From assembly GCF_025370105.1 (NCBI RefSeq), contig NZ_JANQBK010000015.1, positions 124,001-188,000 on the forward strand: 64,000 nt of DNA, written 5' to 3'. Source of the stretch: Sphingomonas hylomeconis (lineage in GTDB: Bacteria; Pseudomonadota; Alphaproteobacteria; Sphingomonadales; Sphingomonadaceae). Both the position numbers and the translations under genes were made by a program. Below the pieces are notes generated by a model. It made no database searches, was not told the DNA's origin, and saw nothing but the letters and a program-made list of their open reading frames with translations. This document shows positions 17,150 through 24,853 of the stretch, in pieces (positions within the stretch are counted from its first letter, which is position 1; every line of letters starts with the position of its first letter).

Positions 17150-18355
17150 ATGGACTTCACGGACAGCGACGCCGAAGCCGCCTACCGCGCCACCGCCCGC
17201 GACTGGCTGGCAGCCAATTACGCCGAGCATCAGGCCACGCAGCACGACAGCGACATCGCCCGCGGCAAGGCATGGCAGGCGCGGAAAACGGCCGGCGGCT
17301 ATGCCTGCATCACCTGGCCTAGGGAATGGGGCGGCGGCGGCGGCACGCCGATCGAAAGCGTGATCTTCGGTCAGGAAGAGGCGCAATATGCCGTCGACGG
17401 CGGCTATTTCACGATCGGTCTCGGCATGTGCGTGCCGACCGTGATGGGCTTTGCCGATGACGCGACCAAGCACCGGTTCGTCGGCCCCGCCGTGCGCGGC
17501 GACGAGATCTGGTCGCAGCTCTTCTCCGAACCCGCCGGCGGTTCCGACGTCGCGGCGATCCGCACCCGCGCGGTGCGTGATGGCGAGGATTGGGTGGTCA
17601 ACGGCCAGAAGGTCTGGACCTCGGGCGCGCATTACAGCGATTTCGGCATCGTGCTGGTGCGCACCAATCCGGACGTGCCCAAGCATCAGGGCCTGACGAT
17701 GTTCTGGCTCGATCTCAAATCGCCCGGGATCGAGATCCGCCCGATCCACCAGATGTCGGGCGGCTCGAACTTCAACGAAGTGTGGTTCAGCGACGTGCGC
17801 ATTCCCGATGCGCAGCGGCTGGGACCAGTCGATGGCGGCTGGAAGGTCGCCTTGTTCACGCTGATGAACGAGCGGCTCGCGGTCGGCGCGGGCGGCGGCG
17901 TGGGGCCGAAGGATATCCTCAAGTTCGCGGGCCAGGCCGATGGGCCGGACGGGCCGTTGCTCAAGGACAGCGCGTTCCGCCAGAAGCTCGCCGACTGGTG
18001 GGTCCAGTCCGAAGGCCTGCGCAACACGCGGATGCGCACGATCACCGCTTTGTCCAAGGGCCAGGCGCCGGGGCCGGAAAGCTCGATCGGCAAGATCGTC
18101 GCCGCTAACCAGTTGCAGGAGATCGGCAACAGCGCGGTCGAGGCGGCCGACCAATACGGCATCATCGCCGATCCCGCGCTCGCACCGCTGAACGCCGCGT
18201 TCCACATGGCGACGATGTCCGCGCCGGGCCTGCGCATCGCCGGCGGCACCGACGAGATCCTCAGGAACATCATTGCCGAGCGCGTGCTCGGCCTGCCAGG
18301 CGAGATCCGCGTCGACAAGGATCAGGCGTTCAAGGATCTGCCGGTGGGAGCATGA
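17150..18355 (+). CDS. Acyl-CoA dehydrogenase, second subunit of the pair
   Basis: FAD enzyme of 401 residues. Typical blocks are WPREWGGGGG, QLFSEPAGGSDVAAIRT (FAD and substrate loop), VVNGQKVWTSGAHYSDFGIVLVRT, and the C-terminal IAGGTDEILRNIIAERVLGLP, in which the Arg region contacts FAD. At the position where MCAD has Glu in YEGT, this protein has Gly (AGGT). The catalytic base must therefore come from another position, as in other sterol-type heteromeric dehydrogenases. It follows its partner by 24 bases and overlaps a 20-codon reading frame through ATGA. I infer a joint complex with the gene at 16028; substrate size is not visible. Confidence 0.92.
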   Translation: MDFTDSDAEAAYRATARDWLAANYAEHQATQHDSDIARGKAWQARKTAGGYACITWPREWGGGGGTPIESVIFGQEEAQYAVDGGYFTIGLGMCVPTVMGFADDATKHRFVGPAVRGDEIWSQLFSEPAGGSDVAAIRTRAVRDGEDWVVNGQKVWTSGAHYSDFGIVLVRTNPDVPKHQGLTMFWLDLKSPGIEIRPIHQMSGGSNFNEVWFSDVRIPDAQRLGPVDGGWKVALFTLMNERLAVGAGGGVGPKDILKFAGQADGPDGPLLKDSAFRQKLADWWVQSEGLRNTRMRTITALSKGQAPGPESSIGKIVAANQLQEIGNSAVEAADQYGIIADPALAPLNAAFHMATMSAPGLRIAGGTDEILRNIIAERVLGLPGEIRVDKDQAFKDLPVGA

Positions 18356-18414
18356 GTGTCGTGCCGACCGTGGCTGTTGCCGACGATGCCGTTCCCACAG
18401 GCGCGCCATGCTGA
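18352..18414 (+). other. 20-codon reading frame bridging two operon genes (leader peptide or frameshift remnant)
   Basis: ATG 18352 overlaps the stop of the acyl-CoA dehydrogenase gene (ATGA), with GGGAG close upstream. The frame runs 20 codons (MSVVPTVAVADDAVPTGAPC) and stops at TGA 18412-18414, which overlaps the ATG of the next gene (ATGCTGA). It may couple translation of the two genes. It may also be the original N-terminus of the next protein, cut off by a shift of frame near 18405. Confidence 0.4.
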
Positions 18415-19496
18415 CGCGCGGCGACGATTATCCGCTGCACCAGACGGCCGGGCCGATCGCCTATGCCGGCACCGATCGCAATTTCTACGATCGCTATTTC
18501 TTCAACGGCTATCCGGCCGATCCGACGGACGATCGCATGTTCGCGCTGGCGTTCGGCATCTATCCGCAGCTCAACATCGCCGATGCATCGTTCTGCTGGC
18601 TGGCAGGCGGGCGGCAGATCAACCTGCATGCCAGCCGCTGGCTGAATATGGAGCGGATGGCGCTCGAGGTCGGGCCGGTGCGCATCATCGTGGAGCAGCC
18701 GCTGCAGCGTCTGCGCGTGCTGGTCGAGTCGCCCGAACACCGCATCGCCGCCGACATCGTCTTCACCGGCCGTTCCTTTCCGATCGAGGAACCACGCTTC
18801 ACCCGCCGGCTCGGCCCCCGCACCTTCCTCGACTACACACGCCTGACGCAGAACGGGCGCTACGAAGGCTGGGTCGAGGTCGATGGCACGCGGATCGATG
18901 TGGCCGGGTTCGTCGGCACGCGCGATCGGTCCTGGGGCGTACGGCCGATCGGCGCGCGTGATCCGCAAGCCCCCGCCCCCGCGATACTGCCGCAATTCTT
19001 CTGGTTGTGGAGCCCCTGCGTGTTCGACGATGGCGACCTGTTCTTCCACACCAACGACGATGCCGACGGCCGCGCCTGGAACCGGCGTGCGGTCTGGGCC
19101 CCGCTCGATACCCAGGCGGGACAGGAGCAGCATTTCGGCCACGTCGCAGCGACGATCGACTGGCGGCCCGGCAGCCGCAACGCGCGCGGCGCGACGGTCG
19201 CGCTAGATGGCGGCACGCTGACGTTCGAGCCGTCGCGCGATTTCCACATGCTCGGCCTTGGCTACGGCCATCCGCGCTGGGCGCATGGCACGAACCTGGG
19301 CGAGCAGATCGTCGAGCGCGAGGAATTCACCGCGCTCGATCCCACGCTGCCGCACCACTTCCACGTCCAGGCACTGTCGCGCGTCACCTGGCGCCATGCC
19401 GACGGCCGCACGCGGATCGGGCGCGGCGTGCTCGAACAACTCGCGATCGGCCCGCACGCGCCGTCCGGCTTCACCGGGCTGATGGACGTGGCATGA
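18408..19496 (+). CDS. DUF7064-like protein of acyl-CoA gene clusters (possible lipocalin-type fold)
   Basis: Protein of 362 residues without signal peptide or membrane segments. It begins DDYPLHQTAGPIAYAG and FYDRYFFNGY, and carries GTRDRSWGVRPIG near the middle and WLWSPCVF after it. I associate these blocks with DUF7064/7065 proteins, distantly related to CrtC/AttH lipocalin-like hydratases. They are regularly encoded beside acyl-CoA dehydrogenases and phosphotransferase-like proteins. Their reaction is not known to me. The ATG at 18408 begins the family-like sequence. The stop overlaps the next start (ATGA), so it is co-translated with the phosphotransferase-like gene. The assignment to a lipocalin fold is weak; the operon membership is strong. 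Confidence 0.7.
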   Translation: MLTRGDDYPLHQTAGPIAYAGTDRNFYDRYFFNGYPADPTDDRMFALAFGIYPQLNIADASFCWLAGGRQINLHASRWLNMERMALEVGPVRIIVEQPLQRLRVLVESPEHRIAADIVFTGRSFPIEEPRFTRRLGPRTFLDYTRLTQNGRYEGWVEVDGTRIDVAGFVGTRDRSWGVRPIGARDPQAPAPAILPQFFWLWSPCVFDDGDLFFHTNDDADGRAWNRRAVWAPLDTQAGQEQHFGHVAATIDWRPGSRNARGATVALDGGTLTFEPSRDFHMLGLGYGHPRWAHGTNLGEQIVEREEFTALDPTLPHHFHVQALSRVTWRHADGRTRIGRGVLEQLAIGPHAPSGFTGLMDVA

Positions 19497-20503
19497 GTCT
19501 CGACGCGCAACTCGCCGCCTATCTCACGCGCCGCTGGCAGGCGCCGGTCGAGATCGAGGGCCTGTCGCGCATCCCCGGCGGCGCGAGCCGCGAAACCTAT
19601 CGCTTCGACGCGCTAGTGGGCGACACGCGCCGTCCGCTGATCTTGCGGCGCGATCCGGCTGGCAGCCTGATCGACACCGATCGCCGCACCGAGTTCGAGG
19701 CCTATCGCACCGCTCATGGTCGCCTGCCCGTCCCCGAACCGATCGCGCTGGAGATCGACGGCGCCGAGCTCGACCGCCCTTTCTTCCTGATGCAGCGGAT
19801 CGACGGCGGCATCGTCACCTCGCCCTTCGCGGCGCAGCCGTTCGGCGCGCACGCCCCGGCGATCGGCATCGCCTTTTTCCACGCACTGGGCACGCTGGCT
19901 GCGCTCAATCCCGCCGGCACGCCGCTCGGCTCTCTGCTCCCCGCCCCTGCGCCCGATCAATGCTGGCGCGTCGCGCTGGATCATTGGGCCGCTGCAATCC
20001 TGCGCGACGAGGCGCATCCGCAACCCATCGTTCGCGCCGCGATCCGCCGGCTGTACCGCCACCCGCCGCCGCCCGCCCAGGCGGTGCGCATCCTGCACGG
20101 CGATTACCGCTCGGGCAATCTGATGCACGACGGCGCCGGGCAGATCCTGGCGATCCTCGATTGGGAACTGGCGCATCTCGGCGATCCGCTGGAGGATCTT
20201 GGCTGGGCGTTCGATCCGCTGTGGAATCACTTCGATCCCGGCACGGTGTGCGGGATGATCCCGCAGGCGCAGGCGATCGCGCTGTGGGAAGCGGCGAGCG
20301 GCTTGCGCGTCGATCCGGCGGCGCTGCGCTGGTGGCAATTGTTCAACGCGGTCAAGGGCCAGGCGATCTGGACCGGCGCGGCGCGCGAATATCGCGGCCA
20401 GGGCTGCATCGATCCGATCCTCGGCATCTCCGCCTGGTATACCGCGCGGCGCCACGACGAGATTTTGGCCGATCAGTTGCAGCGCTTCGGAGACGCGGCA
20501 TGA
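19493..20503 (+). CDS. Phosphotransferase family protein (APH-like, FadE36/ACAD10-type)
   Basis: Kinase-fold protein of 336 residues of the aminoglycoside phosphotransferase superfamily. Key motifs are SRIPGGASRETYRF (nucleotide loop), ILRRDPAG (Lys replaced by an Arg-rich strand), HGDYRSGNLM (catalytic loop with Asp and Asn), and ILDWELAHLGDPLEDLGW (metal-binding Asp). This pattern is typical of the kinase-like proteins and domains associated with acyl-CoA dehydrogenases (ACAD10/11, FadE36), where the kinase phosphorylates 4-hydroxyacyl-CoA in the mammalian examples. It is not an antibiotic resistance gene by context. The start overlaps the previous stop and its own stop overlaps the next start. 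I infer a role in processing a hydroxylated acyl intermediate. Confidence 0.88.
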   Translation: MSLDAQLAAYLTRRWQAPVEIEGLSRIPGGASRETYRFDALVGDTRRPLILRRDPAGSLIDTDRRTEFEAYRTAHGRLPVPEPIALEIDGAELDRPFFLMQRIDGGIVTSPFAAQPFGAHAPAIGIAFFHALGTLAALNPAGTPLGSLLPAPAPDQCWRVALDHWAAAILRDEAHPQPIVRAAIRRLYRHPPPPAQAVRILHGDYRSGNLMHDGAGQILAILDWELAHLGDPLEDLGWAFDPLWNHFDPGTVCGMIPQAQAIALWEAASGLRVDPAALRWWQLFNAVKGQAIWTGAAREYRGQGCIDPILGISAWYTARRHDEILADQLQRFGDAA

Positions 20504-20913
20504 CCCCGACGCTGCCGGAAATCCTGCGCGGCAACTTCATGAGTCTCGCCATCCCCGCCACGCCCGACATGGCCGGCCAGTTCATGACCGCGCGGGTCAG
20601 CGTGATCGCTTTGCTCAACCTGCTCGGCGCTCAGGAGGCCGAACGCGGCACCGCGGGCGCAGTGCGCGAGAACCGGATGATCAGCGACCTGCTCGGCAGT
20701 GCACCGGCCTATGCGGTGGTCGTGCCCGAACCGAGGGACGCTCCTTCGCCGGCGGCGATCGATGCGCATAATGCCGCGCTGCGCCGTGCCCTGATCGCGC
20801 TGCACGAAGCGGTCGAACAGCGTGGCGACGACGCGACCGAGGCACGCATTCTCGCGCTCTACGCGGCGATGGCCGAGGGCCGGAAACTCATTCTCCCGCC
20901 GCTGCCGGGGTGA
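20500..20913 (+). CDS. Unknown protein at the end of the acyl-CoA operon
   Basis: A 137-residue soluble protein that I do not recognise. It is largely helical by composition, with ALIALHEAVEQRGDDATEARILALYAAMAEG near the C-terminus and no metal or nucleotide motif. It begins MTPTLPEILRGNFMSLAIPA. Its ATG overlaps the stop of the phosphotransferase-like gene (ATGA), so it is translationally coupled and surely a gene. I recall small proteins of this kind following such kinases in other acyl-CoA clusters, which suggests a stable partner or subunit. It ends the operon just before a hairpin at 20915-20936. Confidence 0.75.
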   Translation: MTPTLPEILRGNFMSLAIPATPDMAGQFMTARVSVIALLNLLGAQEAERGTAGAVRENRMISDLLGSAPAYAVVVPEPRDAPSPAAIDAHNAALRRALIALHEAVEQRGDDATEARILALYAAMAEGRKLILPPLPG

Positions 20914-20914
20914 C

Positions 20915-20936
20915 GGGGCGGCGATCGCGCCGCCCC
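20915..20936. terminator. Hairpin between convergent operon and TonB receptor gene
   Basis: GGGGCGGCG-ATCG-CGCCGCCCC forms a 9-base GC stem with a 4-base loop in the 30-base space between two convergent genes. No T-run follows on either strand, so it may act with Rho or as a two-way roadblock. Confidence 0.55.
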
Positions 20937-20943
20937 TGTGCCG

Positions 20944-23900
20944 TCAGAACTTGAACCCGATCGACGCGCCATAGCGCCGCGGCTCCAGCGTGAAGATGTT
21001 GGTGTAGAGCCCTGCCGCCGGGTCAGTGAGGAACTGCCCGGTGATGCTGTCATTGTTCTGCAGGTTCTGCACGAAGATCCGCGCGAAATAGCGGTCGTTC
21101 GGCCCGTTGAAACGGATCTGCGCGTTGATCTGTTCGAAATTGGGGATGCGATCGATATTGCTGTTCTGCGGCCGTGCATAGAATTCGCCGGTATAATTGT
21201 AATCGCCGCGCAGCACGATGCTCGCGCCGCCCCTCAGATCGAACGTGTACTGAGCGCCGATCGCCACCTTGTAGTTGGGCGAGCCGGGCAATTGGTTGCC
21301 GTTCAGGCTTTGCGATACGCCGAGCGGCAGGGTCGGCACGGCATAGCCCGAATCGAGCGAGAAGCCGAGCGGCCCGCGCGCGAAGCCGAACGCCTGCAGC
21401 ACGGGGCCGAGTGCCGCCAGCGTCGATCCGGGTGCGTAAGGCGCGCCCGCCACCGCCGCCGCGAGCAGCGCGCAGGACGATAGCGCGCCGCGCGCGTTGG
21501 TTCCGGGCACCGGCACGGTGCCCGACTGAAACAGCGCGCCGCCATTGGCCGCACCGGTCGCCCCGTTGATGAACGCGTTGACCGCGCCGACCAGCGCCGA
21601 TCCGTTCGCCCCGGCGGTCGGGATCAGCACGCAGTTGGACGAATTCTGCACGTCCTTGATGATCGTCACGTCGCTGCGCCCGGCGGAGGGGTCGCGCGGA
21701 TCGACCAGTGACAGGTCCTTGATCTTGGTGTGCAAATAGCTGGCGGACATGTTGACCACGAAGCGCGGCGTCGGCGCGACGATCGCTTCCAGCTCGGCGC
21801 CGTAGATCGTCGCATCGGTATTGTCGTTGAACGAAGTGCGGTTGAGGATGCGGCTGATCTGCATGTTCTTGTATTTGTAGTAGAAGGCCGAGGCGTTGAG
21901 CCGCACCTGCCCGTTCAGGAAGCTGTTCTTCGAGCCGATCTCATAGGCGTCGATATTCTCCGGCGCGAAGCTCAGCGGCGCGACGAAGGTGGGATCGACC
22001 GGCGGGTTGATGCCGCCCGATTTGTAGCCGCGCGAATAGCTCGCATAGAGCAGGTTGTTGGGGCTGATCTTGAAATCGAGCACGGCGCGCCCGGTGACGT
22101 CGTCAAACTTCACGCTTGTCGCGCGAAACGGCTGATAGCCCGCGCGCGTCAGATCGGCATCGCCGAAAAAGCCGCCCGTGCCGTTCGGCGCGCCGGCCAG
22201 CGACGAGCCGTACAGGTCGGTGCTGCCGACGGGCGCGGGGATCGTGGCGATCGGGCTGCGCGAGGCGATCGACTTGTCGTCGTTCGAATAGCGCCCGCCC
22301 AGCGTCAGCTTCAACCGGTCATTGAAGTTGACATAGGCTTCGCCGAAGATGCCGTAGGATTTCAGCGCATAGCGCGACGATTGGTTGGCGAAGAAAGGCG
22401 GCCCCAGGAACCGGCCGTTGCCGGCCTGCGCGCCGCCCAGCACCGCAGCACCGTAATCGATCCCGGTCGAGACGACATAGTAATTGGCGTCGCGCTGCAC
22501 CTGCTTCACATAGATGCCGCCGAGCCGGAAGTTGAACGCGCCGTCGAACTGGGACGCGACCTGCGCCTCCGCCGACCATTGCGTCGAACGCCCGCTCGAC
22601 CGATCGAAATCGATCTGCCGGATGGAGCACGCGGCGGTATTGCCGCCGAATACCCCGGTCAGGCTGGCATTGGGCTCCGACGCGCAGAACTGGCCGCCAC
22701 GGAAGACCGGCGCGAGCGACAGCGGGAAGGTCGCCGCCGCCGCGGAGGCACGCGCCAGCGCTTCCGCCGAATAGGGATTGGCCACCGACAGCGTGTAATC
22801 GCTCCGCGCGTCGACCGAGTTGCGCGCATAGCCGCCGGTCAGCGTGACGTTGAACCGCCCCAGCGTCTGTTCCAGCCGGCCGAACAACTGCACTTCGTCG
22901 GCGAAATAGGTCGGATTGTAATCGACGCTGACGGTGCGCAGGTCGGTCGGATTGACCACACCGGCGAACGCGTCGGTGCCGTTCAACACGTTGTTGATGC
23001 CAAGATTGCCCAGCGCGCCGCCTTGTGCCAGCGAGGCCAGCGCGAACAATTGCCGCGAGGAGAGTGCGGCGGCCAGTGTGCCGTTGGCATTGGTGGTCTC
23101 GAAGCCCAGCCGGTCGGGCGAGCAGCCGAGCACTGCGGTCGGATCGCGATGGCACAATTGCTTCTGGATCCGCGAGCGATTGTCCTTCTCGTGGAAATAA
23201 TAGCCCATCAGGTCGATCGTCGTGTCGCTGGTCGGCTGCCAGCGCAGCGACCCGCGGATCGCATAGAGATCGCGCCCGTCGATCCGGCTATTGTCGAACA
23301 GGTTCTTGGTATAGCCGTTGCGGTTGAGATAATAACCGGCGACCCGCAGCCCGAGCGTTTCGCCGAGCGGCAGGTTGAACATGCCCTGCGCCTTGACCGA
23401 ATTGTAATTGCCATATTCGAACTCGCCCGAGCCATGGATCCCGGTCAGATCCGGCTTGGCGGTGATGAAGTTCGCCACGCCCGAGGTCGCGTTGCGGCCA
23501 TAGAGCGTGCCCTGCGGCCCACGCAGCACCTCGACGCGCTCGAGATCGAAATATTCCGTCTCGAACAGGCGCGTGCTGAGCAGCGGGATATCGTTGACAT
23601 GGATCGCCGTCGCGCTGTCGCAGCTCGATCCGACGCACAGGTCGCCCACGCCGCGGATGGTGAAGCTGGCCGAGGTGAACTGGCCCTTGGTGAAGGTTAC
23701 GTTGGGCAGCGACAATTGCAGGTCGCTGGCATTGTTGATCTGCTGCGTCTTCAGCGTCTCGGCCGAGAAGGCCGAGACCGAGATCGGCACGTCCTGCAAC
23801 CGCTCCGACTGGCGCTGCGCGACGACGATGATGTCCTCGATTGCCGAGTCGCCAGGCCGCGCATCGCCCGTCGGCTGGCTTGCCGTGCCCGGGGCCGGCC

Positions 23901-23976
23901 CGATCGATTGAGCATGAGCGCCTGTCGCGGCGAGCGCGGTCAGGCTGGCGGCGCAAAGCAGATACGTCCTCGTCAT
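20944..23976 (-). CDS. TonB-dependent receptor of the catabolic island
   Basis: Outer-membrane transporter of 1010 residues. A signal peptide ends at TGAHA near residue 22. The TonB-box region is IEDIIVVAQRQSERLQDVPISV. The plug contains TIRGVGD, VEVLRGPQGTLYGRNATSG and a CVGSSCDS pair. The barrel ends in RRYGASIGFKF with the terminal Phe typical of outer-membrane proteins. The ATG at 23976 has GAGG nine bases upstream; the open frame further upstream is not coding. An Ala/Gly-rich insertion near residues 840-910 is probably a long extracellular loop. The promoter carries the third copy of the ATAAC-type motif. I infer uptake of the hydrophobic compound degraded by the neighbouring operons, as is common in sphingomonads. 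An iron ligand cannot be excluded. Confidence 0.93.
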   Translation of the reverse strand: MTRTYLLCAASLTALAATGAHAQSIGPAPGTASQPTGDARPGDSAIEDIIVVAQRQSERLQDVPISVSAFSAETLKTQQINNASDLQLSLPNVTFTKGQFTSASFTIRGVGDLCVGSSCDSATAIHVNDIPLLSTRLFETEYFDLERVEVLRGPQGTLYGRNATSGVANFITAKPDLTGIHGSGEFEYGNYNSVKAQGMFNLPLGETLGLRVAGYYLNRNGYTKNLFDNSRIDGRDLYAIRGSLRWQPTSDTTIDLMGYYFHEKDNRSRIQKQLCHRDPTAVLGCSPDRLGFETTNANGTLAAALSSRQLFALASLAQGGALGNLGINNVLNGTDAFAGVVNPTDLRTVSVDYNPTYFADEVQLFGRLEQTLGRFNVTLTGGYARNSVDARSDYTLSVANPYSAEALARASAAAATFPLSLAPVFRGGQFCASEPNASLTGVFGGNTAACSIRQIDFDRSSGRSTQWSAEAQVASQFDGAFNFRLGGIYVKQVQRDANYYVVSTGIDYGAAVLGGAQAGNGRFLGPPFFANQSSRYALKSYGIFGEAYVNFNDRLKLTLGGRYSNDDKSIASRSPIATIPAPVGSTDLYGSSLAGAPNGTGGFFGDADLTRAGYQPFRATSVKFDDVTGRAVLDFKISPNNLLYASYSRGYKSGGINPPVDPTFVAPLSFAPENIDAYEIGSKNSFLNGQVRLNASAFYYKYKNMQISRILNRTSFNDNTDATIYGAELEAIVAPTPRFVVNMSASYLHTKIKDLSLVDPRDPSAGRSDVTIIKDVQNSSNCVLIPTAGANGSALVGAVNAFINGATGAANGGALFQSGTVPVPGTNARGALSSCALLAAAVAGAPYAPGSTLAALGPVLQAFGFARGPLGFSLDSGYAVPTLPLGVSQSLNGNQLPGSPNYKVAIGAQYTFDLRGGASIVLRGDYNYTGEFYARPQNSNIDRIPNFEQINAQIRFNGPNDRYFARIFVQNLQNNDSITGQFLTDPAAGLYTNIFTLEPRRYGASIGFKF

Positions 23977-24042
23977 GGCGTTTCCTCTCCCTGTGGCCCT
24001 GCGGCCGCGGCAGTCTTGCGCTGCCGAGGTTAGATTGTGCGC

Positions 24043-24056
24043 ATAACTAATCTTAT
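24043..24056. promoter_or_regulatory. Candidate operator, copy 3 of the ATAAC-N4-STTAT motif, upstream of the TonB receptor
   Basis: ATAAC TAAT CTTAT lies 67 bases before the receptor start. It keeps the ATAA/TTAT arms and the TAAT centre of copy 1. Its position fits the promoter of the receptor gene. Confidence 0.5.
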
Positions 24057-24129
24057 CGTCAATCGCAGCACCTGCAGCATAATTGTCCGAAAGCCGCAGC
24101 GGAATTGAGCGTCCGCGGCGCACACACGA

Positions 24130-24164
24130 AAACGCCCGGTCGGCGCGGGGCCGACCGGGCGTTT
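24130..24164 (-). terminator. Intrinsic terminator downstream of the 90-residue gene
   Basis: Perfect 14-base arms (24130-24143 and 24151-24164) contain CGCCCGGTCGG. On the minus strand the stem is followed by TTTTCG. It lies 37 bases after the stop of the gene at 24201-24473. The plus-strand side has GTTTCGTT, so two-way action is possible. Confidence 0.85.
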
Positions 24165-24200
24165 CGTTCCCTACCGATCGCCGGATGCCCGGCGCGGCGC

Positions 24201-24473
24201 TTATTCGAGATCGTTCTCGCTGATCACGATCACCGCCTGGTCGCTGTTGCGCGCCAGTGCGACGAGCCCCGCCTCGGCGACCGTGTCGCTGAAACGATGG
24301 AACTGCTCGACCGCATCGTCCTCCGGCGCGTCGCCGCTCAGCGCTTCGAGCACGGCATATTGCACCGCGAACTCGTAATCGTCGCCGTCCACTTCGGCGG
24401 TGAACTCGACCAGCGATTCGTCCACATTGTCGAGCACGGTCGACAGGTCGATGTCCATTTTGTCTGCAGCCAC
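24201..24473 (-). CDS. Small acidic hypothetical protein
   Basis: A 90-residue, strongly acidic protein (many Asp and Glu) that I do not recognise. It starts MAADKMDIDLSTVLDN and contains EFTAEVDGDDYEFAVQYAVLEAL, with a C-terminal AVIVISENDLE. No signal peptide or membrane segment is present. The strong terminator right after it supports a real monocistronic gene. It is divergent from the 63-residue gene at 24620. Coding is supported by the bias for G/C at third positions and by this gene-terminator arrangement. Confidence 0.7.
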   Translation of the reverse strand: MAADKMDIDLSTVLDNVDESLVEFTAEVDGDDYEFAVQYAVLEALSGDAPEDDAVEQFHRFSDTVAEAGLVALARNSDQAVIVISENDLE

Positions 24474-24619
24474 TTGAGATTCCTTGCTTGGTCGCTGGCA
24501 CGATGCGCGCCCCTGGGAGGCGCATTGATCAAACGCTTATCGCCGGTCAAGTTCGGCCGCGCGCTTTGCCCGTGTCAAGAACGATTGTTTCGAACGGCAA
24601 AGCTCTGGTACGGGGGGGC

Positions 24620-24811
24620 ATGACCGTGATCGAGACCTACCGCGCCAATGCTGCCGCCCAGCGCGAAGCAGCCGAAAAGACCAACCTCCCGAACCGTCGT
24701 GAGATGCACGAGCGTTCGGCGCTGACCTGGGAAACCATGGCGATCAGCGCCGAGGCCACGATCGGCCGCGCGCTGGTCAACCAGGCGGCCAAGGCCGAAC
24801 GCGAAGCCTGA
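24620..24811 (+). CDS. Small hypothetical protein, Ala/Glu-rich helix
   Basis: A 63-residue protein, MTVIETYRANAAAQ at the start and ALVNQAAKAEREA at the end. It is predicted to be almost entirely helical, with a central LPNRREMHERSALTWETMA. I recall similar small proteins of this pattern in sphingomonads, with no known function. The ATG at 24620 is preceded by the G-rich run GGGGGGG at 24612-24618, which may serve as the ribosome binding site; the longer frame upstream is not protein-like. Confidence 0.6.
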   Translation: MTVIETYRANAAAQREAAEKTNLPNRREMHERSALTWETMAISAEATIGRALVNQAAKAEREA

Positions 24812-24853
24812 CCGCGACCGGACGGACGCCCGCCGGGCGCCCGCCAATCCCGA

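Noticed and set aside
15965..18409. An 814-codon open frame on the minus strand
   Set aside because: It is the exact antisense of the SDR and two acyl-CoA dehydrogenase genes, has no recognisable motif, and is expected in GC-rich DNA where stop codons are rare.
19493..20503. Aminoglycoside resistance gene
   Set aside because: The fold is shared, but the motifs and the acyl-CoA operon context match the metabolic branch of the family.
21730..24033. A 767-codon open frame on the plus strand
   Set aside because: Antisense of the TonB receptor. Its translation is rich in Arg and His with no family features.
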